A model generated the notes under the pieces. The model was not told the DNA's origin. It ran no database searches and worked only from the letters and a program-made list of their open reading frames with translations. From positions 97,001 through 161,000 of the forward strand of contig QEYB01001179.1 in assembly GCA_017562135.1 (NCBI GenBank): a stretch of DNA of 64,000 nucleotides, in the 5' to 3' direction. Every line of letters begins with the position of its first letter. Position 1 is the stretch's first letter. The position numbers and the translations under genes were made by a program. Shown one piece after another: positions 47,701 through 62,700 of this stretch. The stretch is from Dipylidium caninum. Taxonomy: Eukaryota; Platyhelminthes; Cestoda; Cyclophyllidea; Dipylidiidae.

Positions 47701-50700
47701 TAACTCTAAACTACGCAAATCCACAATTTAGGCTGATGGGAGATGGCAGTCAGTTGTCCGTGCATTGTGCCCCATACGTCTTTTGTAAAAGCGCCACAAA
47801 GCCTGTGCAAATAGGGTTCCCATGACAGGGAAAAAAAAACAACATCGTTTGGTGGTCGACTTTCATGTCATTTCACTCGGCCTTAATCGCAGACTTCATC
47901 CGATGGGAGGATTTTTTTCCCAGAAGTGGCAAAGGCCACTTCAACACCCCCAACTTGATTCAATCGCCCCAGGCTGGTCTTCGGCCAATTTCACTGTGTC
48001 TTTTACACAATCTCCGTTGTTTAGACAACATTTAATCTGATTTTGGTCGCAGAATTTGAATTTGGTGGGATAGTAGCTTTCGGTTGGTCCAAGTGCTGCC
48101 ATCACTGCTTCGGTTTCGCGAGGTCTTCCCATTGGCCTCTCCAAATTTCCTAACCTCTCATAATTCTACCGTCTGTGCGTCCTGTTCCTTTTACATTTCT
48201 TCAAGAAACAAATTGTCAACTACTTTTTAAAACAGTCTATTTCGCAAATTCGACTGCAACTTTGACTACAACTGTTTTCGCTGCCCCAGTCAAGAGTCAC
48301 TGCCGCTGCCGCTGCCGCTGCCGCCGCCACCGCGGCTTTCTGTATTTCAAGTGAGGTGGGCAACTTCCCAGCGCGCGTGCGTACACGCTCCCAGCAAAAC
48401 ACGTTTGTGGACAAGTTTGGTTCAGGTGCAACTTGTGCTGACTAATTTCCCAATGTCTTCTTGCATTTAAAAAGTCTGCCTACAACATCCGTTTCCTGTC
48501 CAAACCAAGTGGTCCTTAAAGTGATTCGACCAATTTTTTCACCCCAAATTCACTTTACCATTCCGATCTCTTCTGTGCCTCAATTCCAGCTTTGGATGTC
48601 TTCCATTTTTCTTGTTTGTAAAGAGACCGTCCAAATTTCTGTGGCTTCATCGCAGATGCTTCGTTCACAATGGGTCCGTCTTCTTAATCTCCCTCACGGA
48701 GAGTGTTTCGTCAACTATACTCTCGCAGAAACAGGTGAGGTGTTTGTTTCATTACCTCAATCAACTAATTTTGTTGGCGTTTTATCGCTCGTCACCAGAG
48801 TCCATATTTTAACATTTCATTTGGACTATGAGACAAATATCTGCACATGAGTGATTTCCTTCAGAATCGAGAGGGTAGTTCCATGCAGTACTCTCAACTT
48901 ACCCTAGATTTACAACAACTTGAGCTTTAGATGGGTTAATAGGGTTTTTGTGAAATCAATGCCTTGAATTTGGGCACGCCACCTTGGGGGCATTTAAGCA
49001 AATTGTGCGGGTTTTATCATGTATTGCCTAATATAGCGCAGGGACTTCATTCATTCGTAGACGTAAAAACACTCTCCCATCTGTGTATCTGACCTTTTAA
49101 GACATTCTGCAGAGTTACTAAGAAAAATACGCGCGGAATTTGACTTTTGTCGGACCAGGCATGGCCTCCGACCTAAAAGGGGATTAATCTTTTCCCCACC
49201 CTCTCTCTCTCTCTCTTCCTCCTTTGTGAGTCTAAATTGGAAGTAAAGTCATTAAATTGCTATCTCTTATGGAATTCGTTAAAAAGGGCTTCACACTTTT
49301 GTCGTGACCGATAAAACATCTCCTGTTACGAGCATGAAAGGGGAAACAATTTAAATTTCACATCAAAACAAGATATTGGGCAGAAGGTTAACGTCAATGT
49401 CGTTAATTTAAAGATTTACGTCTGAAGTATGCGTTTAAACTTTCGTGCAAGACATGAGTCCGCGCACCCGAGAAACAATCGGACGTTGGACTACTTAACA
49501 AACGACCAAAACTGATTTAAACAAATGCTATTTAACTGTCTTTTATACCTACTTGATCTTCATTTTGTTTCTATTTATCAAAGGAGTATAATAATGTGTA
49601 GTGGAAGGAGATTGTTGACAAATCTTATTTCTCGCCAACTATTTTCGTATTTAATTCCTTAAGCCTCTTCCAATTCTAACTAGCAATAAATTAAACGCAA
49701 TCTAATTATAAACCGTTCTTTCTCCTCACTTATTTCAAGTATATCGAATTCAACCGAATTGCTGAAGGACTAACCCTAACCGCGTTCACAATTTCAAATA
49801 TCCCTCAATGCGACACAGTTCGCTGAAATGAGTCCCGAGTCTTAAAATCCTCTTTTCAAATGGGAGGCTTTATCTCGTACTTGGAAAGATCACAACCCGG
49901 GTAATTTTTTCCGGACTGTTTTTTCCATCTCTCAAATGGATAAGCCCTGGCGATTGCAATACCCTAATCTTTATGTAAGTAGCATTCGACCACATCCGAG
50001 CGGAAAAGAATAAAATCATACTTTATAAAATTACCGATAATTTTCTGATCTAGCTTCTTTCCAAATGCCATTGCAAAAGTCCGAGATTAATGAAAAAGTT
50101 TAGTTAGGCATGCTTTCCAACAAATACCTACGCATGGCATAAAACCGCCGTCTCTCCAATTAGGCGGTTTTCCTTACGGTTAGGTCTTGAAAGGCAAACT
50201 AATGGGAACAAATAGGGGTAGAGAAAATCGGGCCTTCTACTTTTCTTATTCACGATTTTGGCTACCTCGAGGAACTGTTGACAGTACTTGCAATTCTCGT
50301 GAACTTTGTTGCCGGTTCCCACTAAATTCTCGCCTATCATTCCTGCTTTGTCTCATTGCCTGTTTAGTTATTTTTATTCACTTGCGTTGCGTAAGTAGAG
50401 TCGGTTGTTTAAATTCGCTGTGCATATTCAGCAATAAAAATGCAGTGTCTGTTACGAGCTCAGTTTGCCTCACTTTAGCCTACGTATAACAAGCCAAGGA
50501 TGTTACCTTGCTATGGTGCTATGGCAGAGTAATCATTCATTAAACTTTCTGGGCCTTTCATTTGGCTTCCATTGCTACCACTGCATTTTCCCCACTACGA
50601 ATTCCGTTGTGGATGGAAATCGCACACCTTTGGTTGGCAATTCGTGTGGCCCAATGACAACGGCCGCACTTCCGCCTGCTTTTAGCCGCATACTTCATGG

Positions 50701-53700
50701 ACAGAACTTATTCTCATCCCCACATATAAGTTGATTTCGCTATTGTGAACGTGCATTTCGTCCAAATGCACCGTACTCTTTATTTTAGGAAGCCGCGTAG
50801 AGCCCAGGACTTACGTGAAACCGTCCTCTCCATGAGCCTAAAATGGGAATACTGTTGTTGCGTTATCCATGTAACGCAAATCCGACAACTTTGATATAAA
50901 AATACCTCAGAATGTCTCAACAGCGCGCACGAGCCGTGTGTGTGTGTGGATGGCGAGACGTACAGGCATTAGCGTACATAGCTGCGGGGGGAAGCCACTT
51001 CCGCCGGATTGCAAATGCCCACTCCAAGGGGGCGATACGGCGCTTGGTGGGCGTAAATCACTATGTCCGTGATTAACGTGAATTCAGAATTTTAGCCCGT
51101 CATCCTGCTTCACCTTACTGCCTGCCTGCCTGCCTTCCTTCCTTCCTTCCTTCCTACCTATCCGTCTATTTACATACCTACCTCCATTCTACCTACTTTC
51201 CTACCTATCCGTCTATCTACCTGCTTACATTCCTTCCTCGCTTTCTTCCCCCTTCCTCCCATTCCTTTCTTCCTGCCTGCCTGCCTAACCACCCACCTAC
51301 CTTTCCTATCTACTTACTCACCTTCCTACCTGCCTACCTTCCTTCCTTTCCACACATCTACCTACCTTCCTATCTACTTTCCTAACTACTTGACTAACTA
51401 TCTGTCTACTTTCCTACCTGCTTACCTACCCACCTATCTTCCCTATCTACCTACTTACCTGCCTACCTACCTGCCTGCCTACCTGCCTTCCTTTCTACTT
51501 ACTTCCCTAACCACCTGCCTACCTTACTCCCGTTGTTCTCTCCGAAATGCCTACCTACCTATCCGCCTGCGAACTTGGTTACGCCAAAACACCAATGGTT
51601 GGCGCATGTGCACGAATCGTTGTCGAATATAGTTCTCCGTCATTATGGCGTGATCTAGCATGTTCCATGCCTTGGGCGAAGGGATGTTGAAGAATTAAAA
51701 ATATCCCCTTACCCTGGGGAGGCATGTCTGCATGCATGCGCGCTTACTTACACGGACACGGACACGGAGGCGTACAGATGTCCTGGTATCCTATGCTATC
51801 CACTGTGGGATTGCCCGTGTGCCCACCCACTCCATGGTTTTATGGCCAGCCATTCGAAGGATTAATAATTGTTGGATTTCTGTAAATTGCTGCATGCCAT
51901 GGTGGAAGTGAGGACGGTTAAGCTAAGGGTTTAATAAAGGACCTGGTTAACGTTATTCCTCAAATTATTTTCGATAGGTGGTCTTGATATGAGAGATGGC
52001 AAAAAAAGCTTCATGACACAGGCACGGCATGGGGATCGCACATGCCCAAATGCATTCATCTAACCGAGCCTCCACGTAAAAGCAATTGGGTTGCCTGTTT
52101 TACAGCTACAACGTCGCCTCCTTAAATAACTATCGTTGTTTATTTGTTTGCAAAACAGCCAGTCTCCTACTTCTATTTTAATTCTGAATTTAAAATAGCT
52201 CTAAAGTGTTTACCGCAATGAAAGGCGGGCAATTTGGCCACTTACAAAGCCCCGAAATGGTCTACCAATCAAAAATTTTTCCAATCAAAGTGCCTTTCCT
52301 GTGATTAATTATTCTCTCTAAATCCGCACGACCTTGACATTTTTCCGTCACCATTGCTAAAAGTTTGCCTTCATTGCCTACAATAAACGGCTGTGTCTGC
52401 CGAGGGTGGTTTTAACTAACCCCATCTCGCCATTCTCGCGAAGAAAGTGGGAGGCGATGGAGTCGGAGAGAAGATGTTTGGTGGATTTTCCCTTAATGTG
52501 GAATATTGTCGTTCCGCTGCTATCCCTGATAGCCTCCGGCAAATTCGGCTGCGTTTGTGCCATCGACTGTTAATTAGCGTGCCTGTCTGTGTCTGTGTGT
52601 GCCCGCGCCCGCCCGCCCGCCCGCCCGCCCGTGTGCGTGTGTGTGTGTGTGTGAAAATGTGAATATAATGCAGCACTTCCTGGCACCTTTCCTCCCCTTG
52701 CATACGTTTACGCAAATGCTAATCGGCTTGGTGAATTGCTACCGTCCCAAAAATAGCCGGTCAGTGCATTCGAAAGTGACCCAATCGCCTTAGCCCTCCG
52801 CCCCGGTTTAAAATGGCCCTCCCGTCCCTCCGCCCGTCCCGTCGATTAATCGGCGCTTGTGTCTTCAAAGCCCTCGCATGCGAAGCGGATTTGACGGCGG
52901 CGCGAATGGCGTTCGCATGCCATTTGACTGTTGCACGCGACTTATGCGAGTGTTGAGGAGGCTTCCGCAATGAGCCACTGATATAATCTACCCTCGAAAC
53001 ATAAATTACATTTTATTTTTTCAGTTGCCTTTTTCTAAATAGCCAGGAAAGCCGAAGTTTCCTTCTGTCATTTCATAGAATATGGCAATGATTTGCCCCA
53101 CTTATCGAAAGCCTTTCCCAAATGTCATTCACTCGTTAATTCCAATTCTCTCACCACCTCGCGTCTTCCTGTCTCGTGTGGCAGACGCCGAATAAAATTA
53201 GCCCATGGGCTTTGTTTTACCCATTTCGTCTGAAATGTTATTTTTAAAAAGTCTCGATATCCTGACTATCAGCCCTCTCTTGTGAAGTATGTGCATAATG
53301 ATGTAGAAGGAAGACTGACACTCAGGGTTTCCTGTTCCTCTCGTGGAATACTCGTCACCCGACGCTCCCCTACACCTTTCACAGTTATGAGAAATTTTTT
53401 GACTGTCCGCTTGAACTTATCATGCTTAACAGAAGTAGAGCCTTTCCGTTTGTTGGCAGGGGAGACGAATTTTTAAGGAGTACGAAGCACGAGGTGAAAA
53501 ACGGCCTACAACTTGCAAAATCACTGTGACTGACCTGGGGTAACTTGTCAGACCTTGTCAAGTGCAATACTTGCTACCTATCGCCTCTTCCCCCCCCCCC
53601 CCACCAAACAACAATACACCGATCAGTTCATTAGTGTCTAAAGATTTCTTACTCCTACTCGTAATAGCATTTGAGTACGGACACGTTATTTATGATGTTA

Positions 53701-56700
53701 TAAGTAGTTCGCCTTACACATACTACTTATAAGTTATAGGCGAACTGACAGGTGTCTAAGAAGACGATCGTCAATGTCACGAAGTTTAAGTATCGCAAGA
53801 GGTGAAAAAAAAAACAAATATAACTTCCATATCCCTTTTCTGCCTCATTTTGAAGTTTATATAATCGCTGCTGATCATCTTAACAGAAAATTCCCGCTGA
53901 CAGGAGTTAAGGGATTGCGCCGAATAGTCAAATTGCTCGAGTGTGTACAGAATAAAACAACTCGTTTGGCGTCACAAATTGGGAGTAATTATCCCGTCTA
54001 GATGCAGAATTACTTGCTTCCGGCACCGGTGCAACTTTGTCATCTTAGTATTTTGCAACGAAGGATATTTCTGAAGTATATGCAGCCTCCAAAGTCCTCT
54101 AGGTGCCGAGCAAAAGCCAGTAACCTGTGATTCCCATTGAACAAAAGCAGGATTTGGCAAGTACGACATAACCAGCTTCTTCCTCATTGGATTGACAGGC
54201 CTGACACAAGTCCGCAAGTGACATTTGAGTCATTGTGATGTCAACTCCTCCCCTTGTCAGCATTTATAAGCCCAGCAAAGTAACGACTTTGAACAAACAC
54301 GTTAAAATCCCGTGTGGTCTCATCCACAAAGTTAGACGTATCGATGCAAAATATACTTCTTACGAAAGTAATTAAATAACATAATGGACAAACTGTCCAT
54401 CTCATATCAATCTCATCCACGACTGGCTCACTGAACACTCCATTAGCGCATCGAGGTGGGCGGTTCACCCAACTCTCGGCTAAGCCTAAATATCTCCTTT
54501 AGTAGCCTTTTTGGAGAGCCACGCAGTGCCAACATCTTGGTGATTTAATGTGATATCTGGAATGGCGGAGTTCTTTTACTCGCCCTCACTCCTACTCGAG
54601 CGCATACGCCTCCGAGGGTTTAAGTAATCTCTTAAAAGTCGACTGGCTATTTAGAATGGTTTACAGTGCGAATCATTTAGCAAAACTAATGAAATAGGAG
54701 ATTTAAAGTAATGGAAGTGGATGTGAGAGAAAAGCGGGGAGTCAACCATTTCTTTTGAAAGTAATTCTAGTGTGACATAAACGAGAGGTGACCTCGAATT
54801 ACCTTGGATTAGAAGTGGCTTTTCTCCTACTCCCAAGTAGGGGCAGACCACCTTCTCTCATAATGAGTGGCAGGTCTTGCTCAGATTAGTACTTCGCAAG
54901 GTTTGATAATACTCTTTATGAACTGTCAGTCCCCCTTCTAACAGCCCCCAGCCCACCCACTTCCACCTAGGGCCACTCACGCCATCGGCGTCATCTTAAA
55001 ATGTCCTATTGAGCCTGTAATCGAGAATTAAAAGCTTCGAAATACCCCGCTGAAGAGCTTATTCTTTTTTCTTTAATTCTTGCAGCCTTCAACAGGTCCA
55101 CCATCTCTTTGCGAGGGAAGTTGGAGTCACGAGTTGTCCAAGTGTGAAGTGACCTGGTCCTACGTTGCCTCGAGCGATTTACGCTCCATCATGAGTTGTG
55201 GATTACTGCAATCAAGCCAATTGCATCCACTCTACTGCAACTTCCGCGTTCGGGAGGAGGACGCCTCCGTGCCCGACTACACATGCAGAATGTATTTCCT
55301 CCAGCACGATCAACGCCTGGAAGCTGTGATCGCCCACTTAAAGGGGCTTTCGGTACGTCAGTGTAAACCATCTCAGAGTTTTTTTTACTGTTTTATGCTT
55401 CACACCTTCCCTGTTAAATGGAATGTTTTAATGCACCGCTTATTGTCTTTTATCAAAAATCCATCCGTCTCGATTACTAACTAGGAAATGGAGGAGCAAT
55501 TAACGTCATGATGCGGATTAGTGTTAGCTGTTATACGAGGGACAGTCTGGCCTCTCAGATAATCCCTAATATGAAACCTTGCAAGACGAAGGATCATTTA
55601 CTGGAGGTTCCATTTGTGTTTAAACCCGCCTCATCAAATCCTGCATGAAAGTCGACTAAACTTTCACCCAGTTGGACATCCGCATAGCGAAGTGGGAAAT
55701 AAATCCCACTTTGAAAGACAATTTGGTGGCCAAGTTAAATTAAACTGTCAAATGGTCCAAAAAAATTGAGGCGTAACCCCCTATTTAAACCCTTCCCCTC
55801 ATCAGCTCATAATTTTGTTTTAACAATCCAAGTCACATGAATGTATGCCCAGTCAATTCTACAAGTGCCTACTTCCCTTGGAATAACTTCTAAATAGACT
55901 GAATTAAAGGAAAAGTATGATTTTACCTTAAAATGGGCTCTTGTGCCCAAGTAGAAGATCCTACCAAATCCCTAAGATTCCGGTAGATATGAATTTGTTT
56001 ACACAAGGCCGCCCTCTATCCCTCAAAGATGACGAAGGAGGGTGAAGTCAGAGCTGATTTAGTGCAATGGAGGTACAAGAATTAGGGTGACTCGTCCACA
56101 CTCTTTTATAGTCCGTATCGCAGATACCATGATGTCGCATCATACTGGATTTACCATGAAACCAGCATTACTACATCACACATGGCCACTTCTTAGTTAA
56201 CTCAAAATTTGAAAATTTCTATTAAATGAGAATCAAATTCCGGAATTAATAGCGCTCATTTGAACAGTATCCGCATCTTGATGCAATAAAATAGCTCAAA
56301 ACGTTTAAATTATTCAAACAAAAGGCATTAACTTGAGTGAGGATAATCGTCGGCTTCTTTTATGCCATATGTTCTCTTCCCGTTAAGAATGATTTGTTAA
56401 ATAATGCCACGCAACCTACTGCATAGATGCTATTTAGAGTATAGGCAGCCCGTGATTTGCAAAATTGCGTTCATCTTCTAATTTTCACACGCTTGGGATT
56501 TGACAGGAAGAGGGATGTTGTTAAAAGTGGCTGGCACATGGAAGATGTACTGATGGAAACCAGCTTCATTGAGAGGAAGACAACTTCTTATTAAAATCAC
56601 AGTAGCAACATGGCGCGGCATCGCTAAAAAGGTCAGGTCAGGTCGTTAATTTGATATCGTAGAAATTACAAATCCGCTTTTGTGAAAGTAAGTGAGAAAC

Positions 56701-59700
56701 ACTCAAGATTTCGATAATTGAGTTGAACTTCGGTGCCTAAGAATAACGCTTTGTCAAAATAACCCCTACTGCTGAATTTAAGTAGAAATAATATTTCTAT
56801 AAATGGAATGTGTAGATGGGTAAGGTCAGCTATGACGCGACAAAAATGAATTTTTTACAAGAAGAATTTCAAATATGCCGCAAAAATACTCACAGCATAA
56901 ACGGCTATTTTTTGACGTGGTTACTTCTTTTCCATGTGCAAGAGAATTCCACAAACAGTCAAAAGTCTTGCAGAATGGCAGTAAAGTTGTCATTGTTTTC
57001 GTTTGTTTGGAACTCACGTTGTATCATCTGTTAAACCTGTCACTCACCCTTCACTGTGGCTATCTAAGGAATTATTCAAAATCAAAAAAAAATTTTGAAC
57101 TTTTTTTGAGATCCCACTATTATAACACGTTCGTTTCCCGCTCCTTGGCCTGATCACTTTCTTGCCTTAGAGCGCAAGTCAGCGGTTCTATTGCTAAATT
57201 CTTACGGGGAATTAAATACTAAGCAACAAGCAACTTAGTAGCGATAGTTGCCTGATATCTTCCTATCCTTTGAGTGCTATAAATCTATGTGCAACCTCAT
57301 ATTTTCTCCTCCACTCTATCGTGCATCAAAGGACGTCAAAATATTACCAGTGGAAGTCCTCTCACCTTCGTCTAATAAACTATTTTTGTTAATTTTTGTC
57401 TGCCACATCGGTCGTACTTTTTAGAAGGAAATTAGTTGAATGTTAGGCTGAGGACTGCATGGGATCAGACACCGCTTTCTGCTGAAAAAATATAATGTGT
57501 CTTACTGTAAAATGCAGAGGTTTCTCTGGTAAATTATTTTATCTTTCCACCAATTACAAGGAGGGAAAAAGCTTAAAGATTTCCATGCCGGCCATGGGTA
57601 TTAAGTAGTATTGATATTGAACAGGAATTCAGCGCATCCCTCGATGGAAGTCGCAGGATCTCCGTTCGATGTAGAAAAGTAGTTAATAGTGTATGGACGC
57701 ATCCGAGGCGGGATATTCATCTTAATCATATCTCGCACACCGTGGTGTGTCGAGTTTATTCTTTAAACCAAGTTCACTCCAAATCGCAGACTTACTAAGA
57801 TCTTGAATGAATTGTGCACGCTAAACTGAGTCGGGGGAAGGACTTTATAAGCTGCTTCCGTTTGTTACCTTTCCGCCATCGGTATCCGGATAACAACCCA
57901 TAATTATGAAGGCACACGCTCACGCCGCAAGCAATAAGATTTCCCATATCATCACCACTGCGACTGGAATCCCTGCAGGTTGCTTGGCTGTCAGAGCTGC
58001 ATAATAAGCTGTGCTGCGATGGCGGGTGTTAGGCCTGAGGGAGAGGCGATGGCCGTGCTTGCGCACGCCCCGTCCGCCTGCCCCAAAACCGGAATCTATG
58101 TAATTGACAGTGTGGACTGCGCTCTAAATGAGGGAACGCAGTTAGACACCGTCTGCCAATCCGTCTGGTTGCCCACTTTTGGTACGTCCTTCCGCCTGAA
58201 CATTTAACCTCTTTTCTTTGGCGTCAAGTTGTTGGGGCGCTACTTTTTGCTGGAGGCTGTGACTTAACAATTTGATGCATTTGGCGCACTTTTCCAAAGA
58301 AACAGCCTTTTTAAAATATTTTTAGGTTAAAAAGTGTGCACCACCATTTCCTATGTGCAGTTTGTCCACGTCCAAAGTCATCTTAATGGTGTAGATTTTA
58401 CAAAAATTTGGAGGTTTTTTCCCTTGCAACTCTCCGAGGAGGTCAACGCTATAGTTTTCGACTAAGGCTTCGACAACTCTTTAATTCTGGGCGAATATGT
58501 GGCCCAATTTTCAAAAAAACACGCATTTAACGCATAAACTCCCATACTTTGGTGTTCACCTAAACCGCTTTCCCTCATCTATAGCGCGACTTATGTACAG
58601 AACTTTGCCCAAGCAAAAAGCAAAATTTTGTACATGACATGGAACCACATAAGGTTTTTGATCTTACAGCTACCGCAGTCTTGTCTTCTTTCTCCCTTAT
58701 TCGAGGCTAAACACATGAAGCAGACAACGATTTTCCGTCTCACATTTTGCGCGCAAACACTAGCGACTAGGGTTACACTACAAACAAAGAGACCTCTCAT
58801 GTCCTTGCCACTGAGGGCAATGAAGCCCTTATGAAGCAGACAATGGAAATTATCATGACACTTGTCTCGTTTTTATACGTTAAAGCTGATCATGGAACAA
58901 ACTAAAGACCTTTTGCTTAGATACAATTCAACCAAGACCTTGCAAAGCATTCAGTGGCCTTGGCTAAGTTCAAATAAATGTTAGTCGTATCAGGCGCCAA
59001 AGCGCTATGAAGTGATTCCCTTCGAGTATGCATAATTGCATTTTAAGGTCTTTGACATTGATTTGATGTAGACTCTAGTGTTGACAAGCGGGCAGATGCG
59101 CGAGGATTGTCCGCAATCTAAAGCAATTAGACGAATGAGAAAGGGGAATTAGAGTGTTGAAATCGCCTGAGATTCTGTTGTCCCAACTGCGCAATTATTT
59201 ATTGGTGATGTCATTGTCAGACTGAACCTAACACCTCTGTGTCCGCGAAAGTGACATGATTAATGGCAAAATGAGTGCATATCTCTAAAGAGCCATGTAA
59301 ATAATCCCTTTGGACGTTCCGCAACGAGAGAATCAGTGGTCTTCGATGCGAAAAGATCTTGTAGAAGCCGCTTTAAGCTGTGTCCGCCCACCTCCGCGGA
59401 ATCGAAAGGTGTTCCTGAGGACATCTTTGTTACATGCACTACTGTTCAATCCCGCCGCAATCAGTTGCGTTAACTCGTCCAGGCGAGTTTTAGGTGCTTT
59501 TTTCCCATCTAATTATCCTAACGCTCATTAATCTAGGTTGAATCTTGTAAATTAATGCCAAAATTTGGGTTAAACCTCGAGTAATCTGATTAAATTTCAC
59601 TTGCCCACTGCTGCGCCTATCTGGTGTTGCTTATCCGTGTGTACCGGGCCTGGGTTAATTTCCACAAAACAGCCCCAAGTGGAGAGCGGCGTTCCAGTCA

Positions 59701-62700
59701 CTTTGGTCTGTCTGTGCGGGCGCATCCACATCACTTAGTCCTGGCACGCCGCCCACGACTCTTCGGCCGTAATTAGAGGGGAGTTTGACAACTTTTGGGC
59801 TCTCGCATCGGTGGACGTTGGCGGTAGATGTGAGCTGGGAACAGGGACGGCCGACCACGTTATTTACAGACTGCAAGTGGCTGGTCCTCCCGGCTTTTTC
59901 TGCTTCATCGCTTGAACCATTTACTTGTCTACCACGCACAGCACAGCCTACACTGCCCCGCCCCCCTTTTTGGGAAATTTTAGGCTGTTGGACAAAGCTT
60001 AAGCTTTGAGAAAATGTGAAATTTAAACACTCCATTCTGCTTGAACACCGCTGTTAAGCGTGATCGTGTAGAAAATGGTGATTTGCTCCACAATCCACAC
60101 ATTCTCATGCCATTTTAAGGCTACAACATCTGTCACTCTTACTGAAGGTGCACTCGAAGCCACCAAGCCCCTGATCACGCCTGGTTTGGTGTCATTCCAC
60201 CAGTGACTACGCCTATTTTTGTTGCGGTATCGGTGAGTGTCGAAGAGTCGCCTGAAAGTGGGACGAGTAGGCAGGCACGTGGGCGCGCATGGGAATGGCC
60301 AACTTGGCATTAAGTCACCCACCAATGGCGTTCCCCTTCTTCCCTTTCAACCACTCACAGGGGCGTTTCGCATTGGCCAACTCGTGCCCCCCAAAGGGGC
60401 GGCCTCTCCCTCTCGTTACACTTCACCCCATATTCTTCCATCCATGGATGATTAATCAATGATTGAGAGAGCGTTGTGTGGATCCAACTCGTCCTGAATC
60501 CCGTACAATGGACAAACCCCTCCCGACTACAAATGACTTGGTTCATGGTTGAGGTGAGCTTCCCTTTCAGCCGGACGCGGAATTCTTTGACTTTCCACTA
60601 TCACCAGACATCCCTCACGATTGCAACGAGTGTCTGTTCTGCCGGCCACCAGTAGGTCATGGTTCAACCTGCTAGCTTTGGAGAACCGGTTTGGCGAAGG
60701 TCGTCCATGCAAATCCAACCAGGATGTGTTTGTAGAAGGCGTTCACTTAAAATTAACCAAGTGTACTTCGTGTGGCATACTCTAAATGGTACACCCACTT
60801 TTTGTTCTCTCTCTAAAAGAGAAAGCAAAAATGCTTTATAGTCTACTTCCATTATTTGCCGCATTGGAAATTCTTATTTTCTCCATTATTTGCCTCAATT
60901 CATTAAAAATACAGTCACTTTAACAATGCCTTGACGCAAGTTCGCTTCTTTCCCAACGAACCAATCGCCTCAGTGGGGTTTATTGTTTGCTCATTTGGTG
61001 AATTAGGAGAGCATTACGTTTAACTCGGTTATGCGACTTTTTAGACGTGCTACTTTGTTACTTCCATTAGTTTTTTCTGCCACTCTTTCTCCACTGTTTA
61101 TAAAACGTTCTTTATTACTTCCTATTTTAAAAGCAGGGACGAGTGATCCCTCTTACTGTCCATCTGTGAATAACCTGCTCCCCCACAGACTAGAATGTCC
61201 AGCCTCTATTTCGCGCCTCTTGAATTAGCAATGAGAGGCGTCCTCTTCCACGCTGCACGACACGAAGTTAGTTTTCCCAGTAGAATCACAGTAGGTACTC
61301 TTAAATACGCTCTGGGGAGTGTTCGCTTCTCATTTTAGTCAAAAAAAACCAACAGGTGAGTGAATTACACACACCTCGGCCCTGGTGTGAAGGATTGATT
61401 TGAATTTGCCTAGGTGATAGCCGCGTTGTCCTTCAGCCTCTTCCCCCCTTCAATTGGGGAAAAGGGCACTCCCAATGGCCCTCCACGATAACGCCCAACG
61501 ATAATACATTCCAGCTCAACTAGCCTCGAACTCCTAGGAGATACGCGCCACTACATTTCGAGTCGCTCTTCATTGCCACGTCGTTTCCCTGACGTATTTA
61601 CACAAAGGTGGGCCTGTTATGGTCAAGTACTGAACGAATAGGGAAACATTTCCTATCATTTTTCCATACTTCTGCTTGTAATAAAGAATTGTTTTGAGTT
61701 CGATAGAATCTGTATTTGTGAAACTAATTTGATTTTAGGCAAGTGCATTTCTATGTGACTGTTAATCCCATATTTTATGCGATGTACCGACGACTCCTTC
61801 TAAACATCGAGGTCTTTACTTTTTTCTTTTGCTCTATTCACTTCCACTCGCCCTGAAGGCATAATTTGTTTCAGTTGACGTGTCTACCTAACAAGTCTCC
61901 GCCATTTTCTTTGCTTCCTCCCTTTGTGATATCCCCAGTTCACCCCGAAATTCGCGGTCCACTAGTCCCGGTTCGCAGGCTACGCCACGTCGCGTCAGGT
62001 TGCAGCGCAAGAAAGACCCGTGGTCGGGCTCTTACGCTCCGGGCAACCGGTTCGGAGGTCTACATTTAAATGGGGCTGGTCGGGTGACAAGGACCGTCTC
62101 AGGTGTTAGCCATGCGTCCAAACGCCAAGTCCTCTGGCATAAATTCTCGCGAGTCTCAGACGATAGTCCACGACGAGCAGGATCATCATGTCAATCTCTT
62201 CTTTCCATCTGCGCGACTGTCTTTCTTTGAGGAACCGGAAGGAGGGAACGTTCGGAACTAATCGCCGGGATCTAATTGTCTTTTGATAAAGACTGCAGCT
62301 TTCATTTTGACAAAATTAGACATCATCGAGGCGGTCACCACAGCATGTCGCATCATTCTGAACAGTTTGAAGTTACCACCCCGACCGAACAAAACTTGAA
62401 GCCCCACCACCTTCCATCGCCTAAACCCTTAGTCCTCAGTCCCATTTCCTCTCTCAAGCCGCAAAGTGGTCAAATTACAGCTGAAGAGAGAAGCTCTTGT
62501 TGCAGAGTAGAGGCGGTGGAGAGAGGCAGTAAAATTTCCACTAAAACAAATAACAAACCATACCGACTCACACGAAACGGAATCAAAATGGAAAGGAGGA
62601 ACATAGGGAAGTGGTGGACTGGCTTTCACTCTTCTACAGACATTCACTGATTTTGGACCAAATTCTCGTCTACTTTATGTCCCCGTCACGCTCCTAAAGA

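Larger units (their letters stand above)
48735..55085. other. Long gene-poor stretch with simple repeats
   Basis: 6.3 kb between exon-like blocks. It holds a CT run at 49201-49216, the CTAC/CTTC tract, the CCCG/GT tract, a C run and a nested inverted repeat, each listed separately. Two small frames, 50590-50730 (plus) and 52563-52378 (minus), have coding-like composition but no splice support. Confidence 0.5.

Noticed and set aside
48220..48414. Minus-strand poly-Ala open frame
   Set aside because: Produced by the TGCCGC repeat; no splice context or conserved flanks.
51390..51632. Leu-Pro-Thr-Tyr repeat protein
   Set aside because: It is the translation of the tetranucleotide tract in one frame; stops and unit changes break the other frames.
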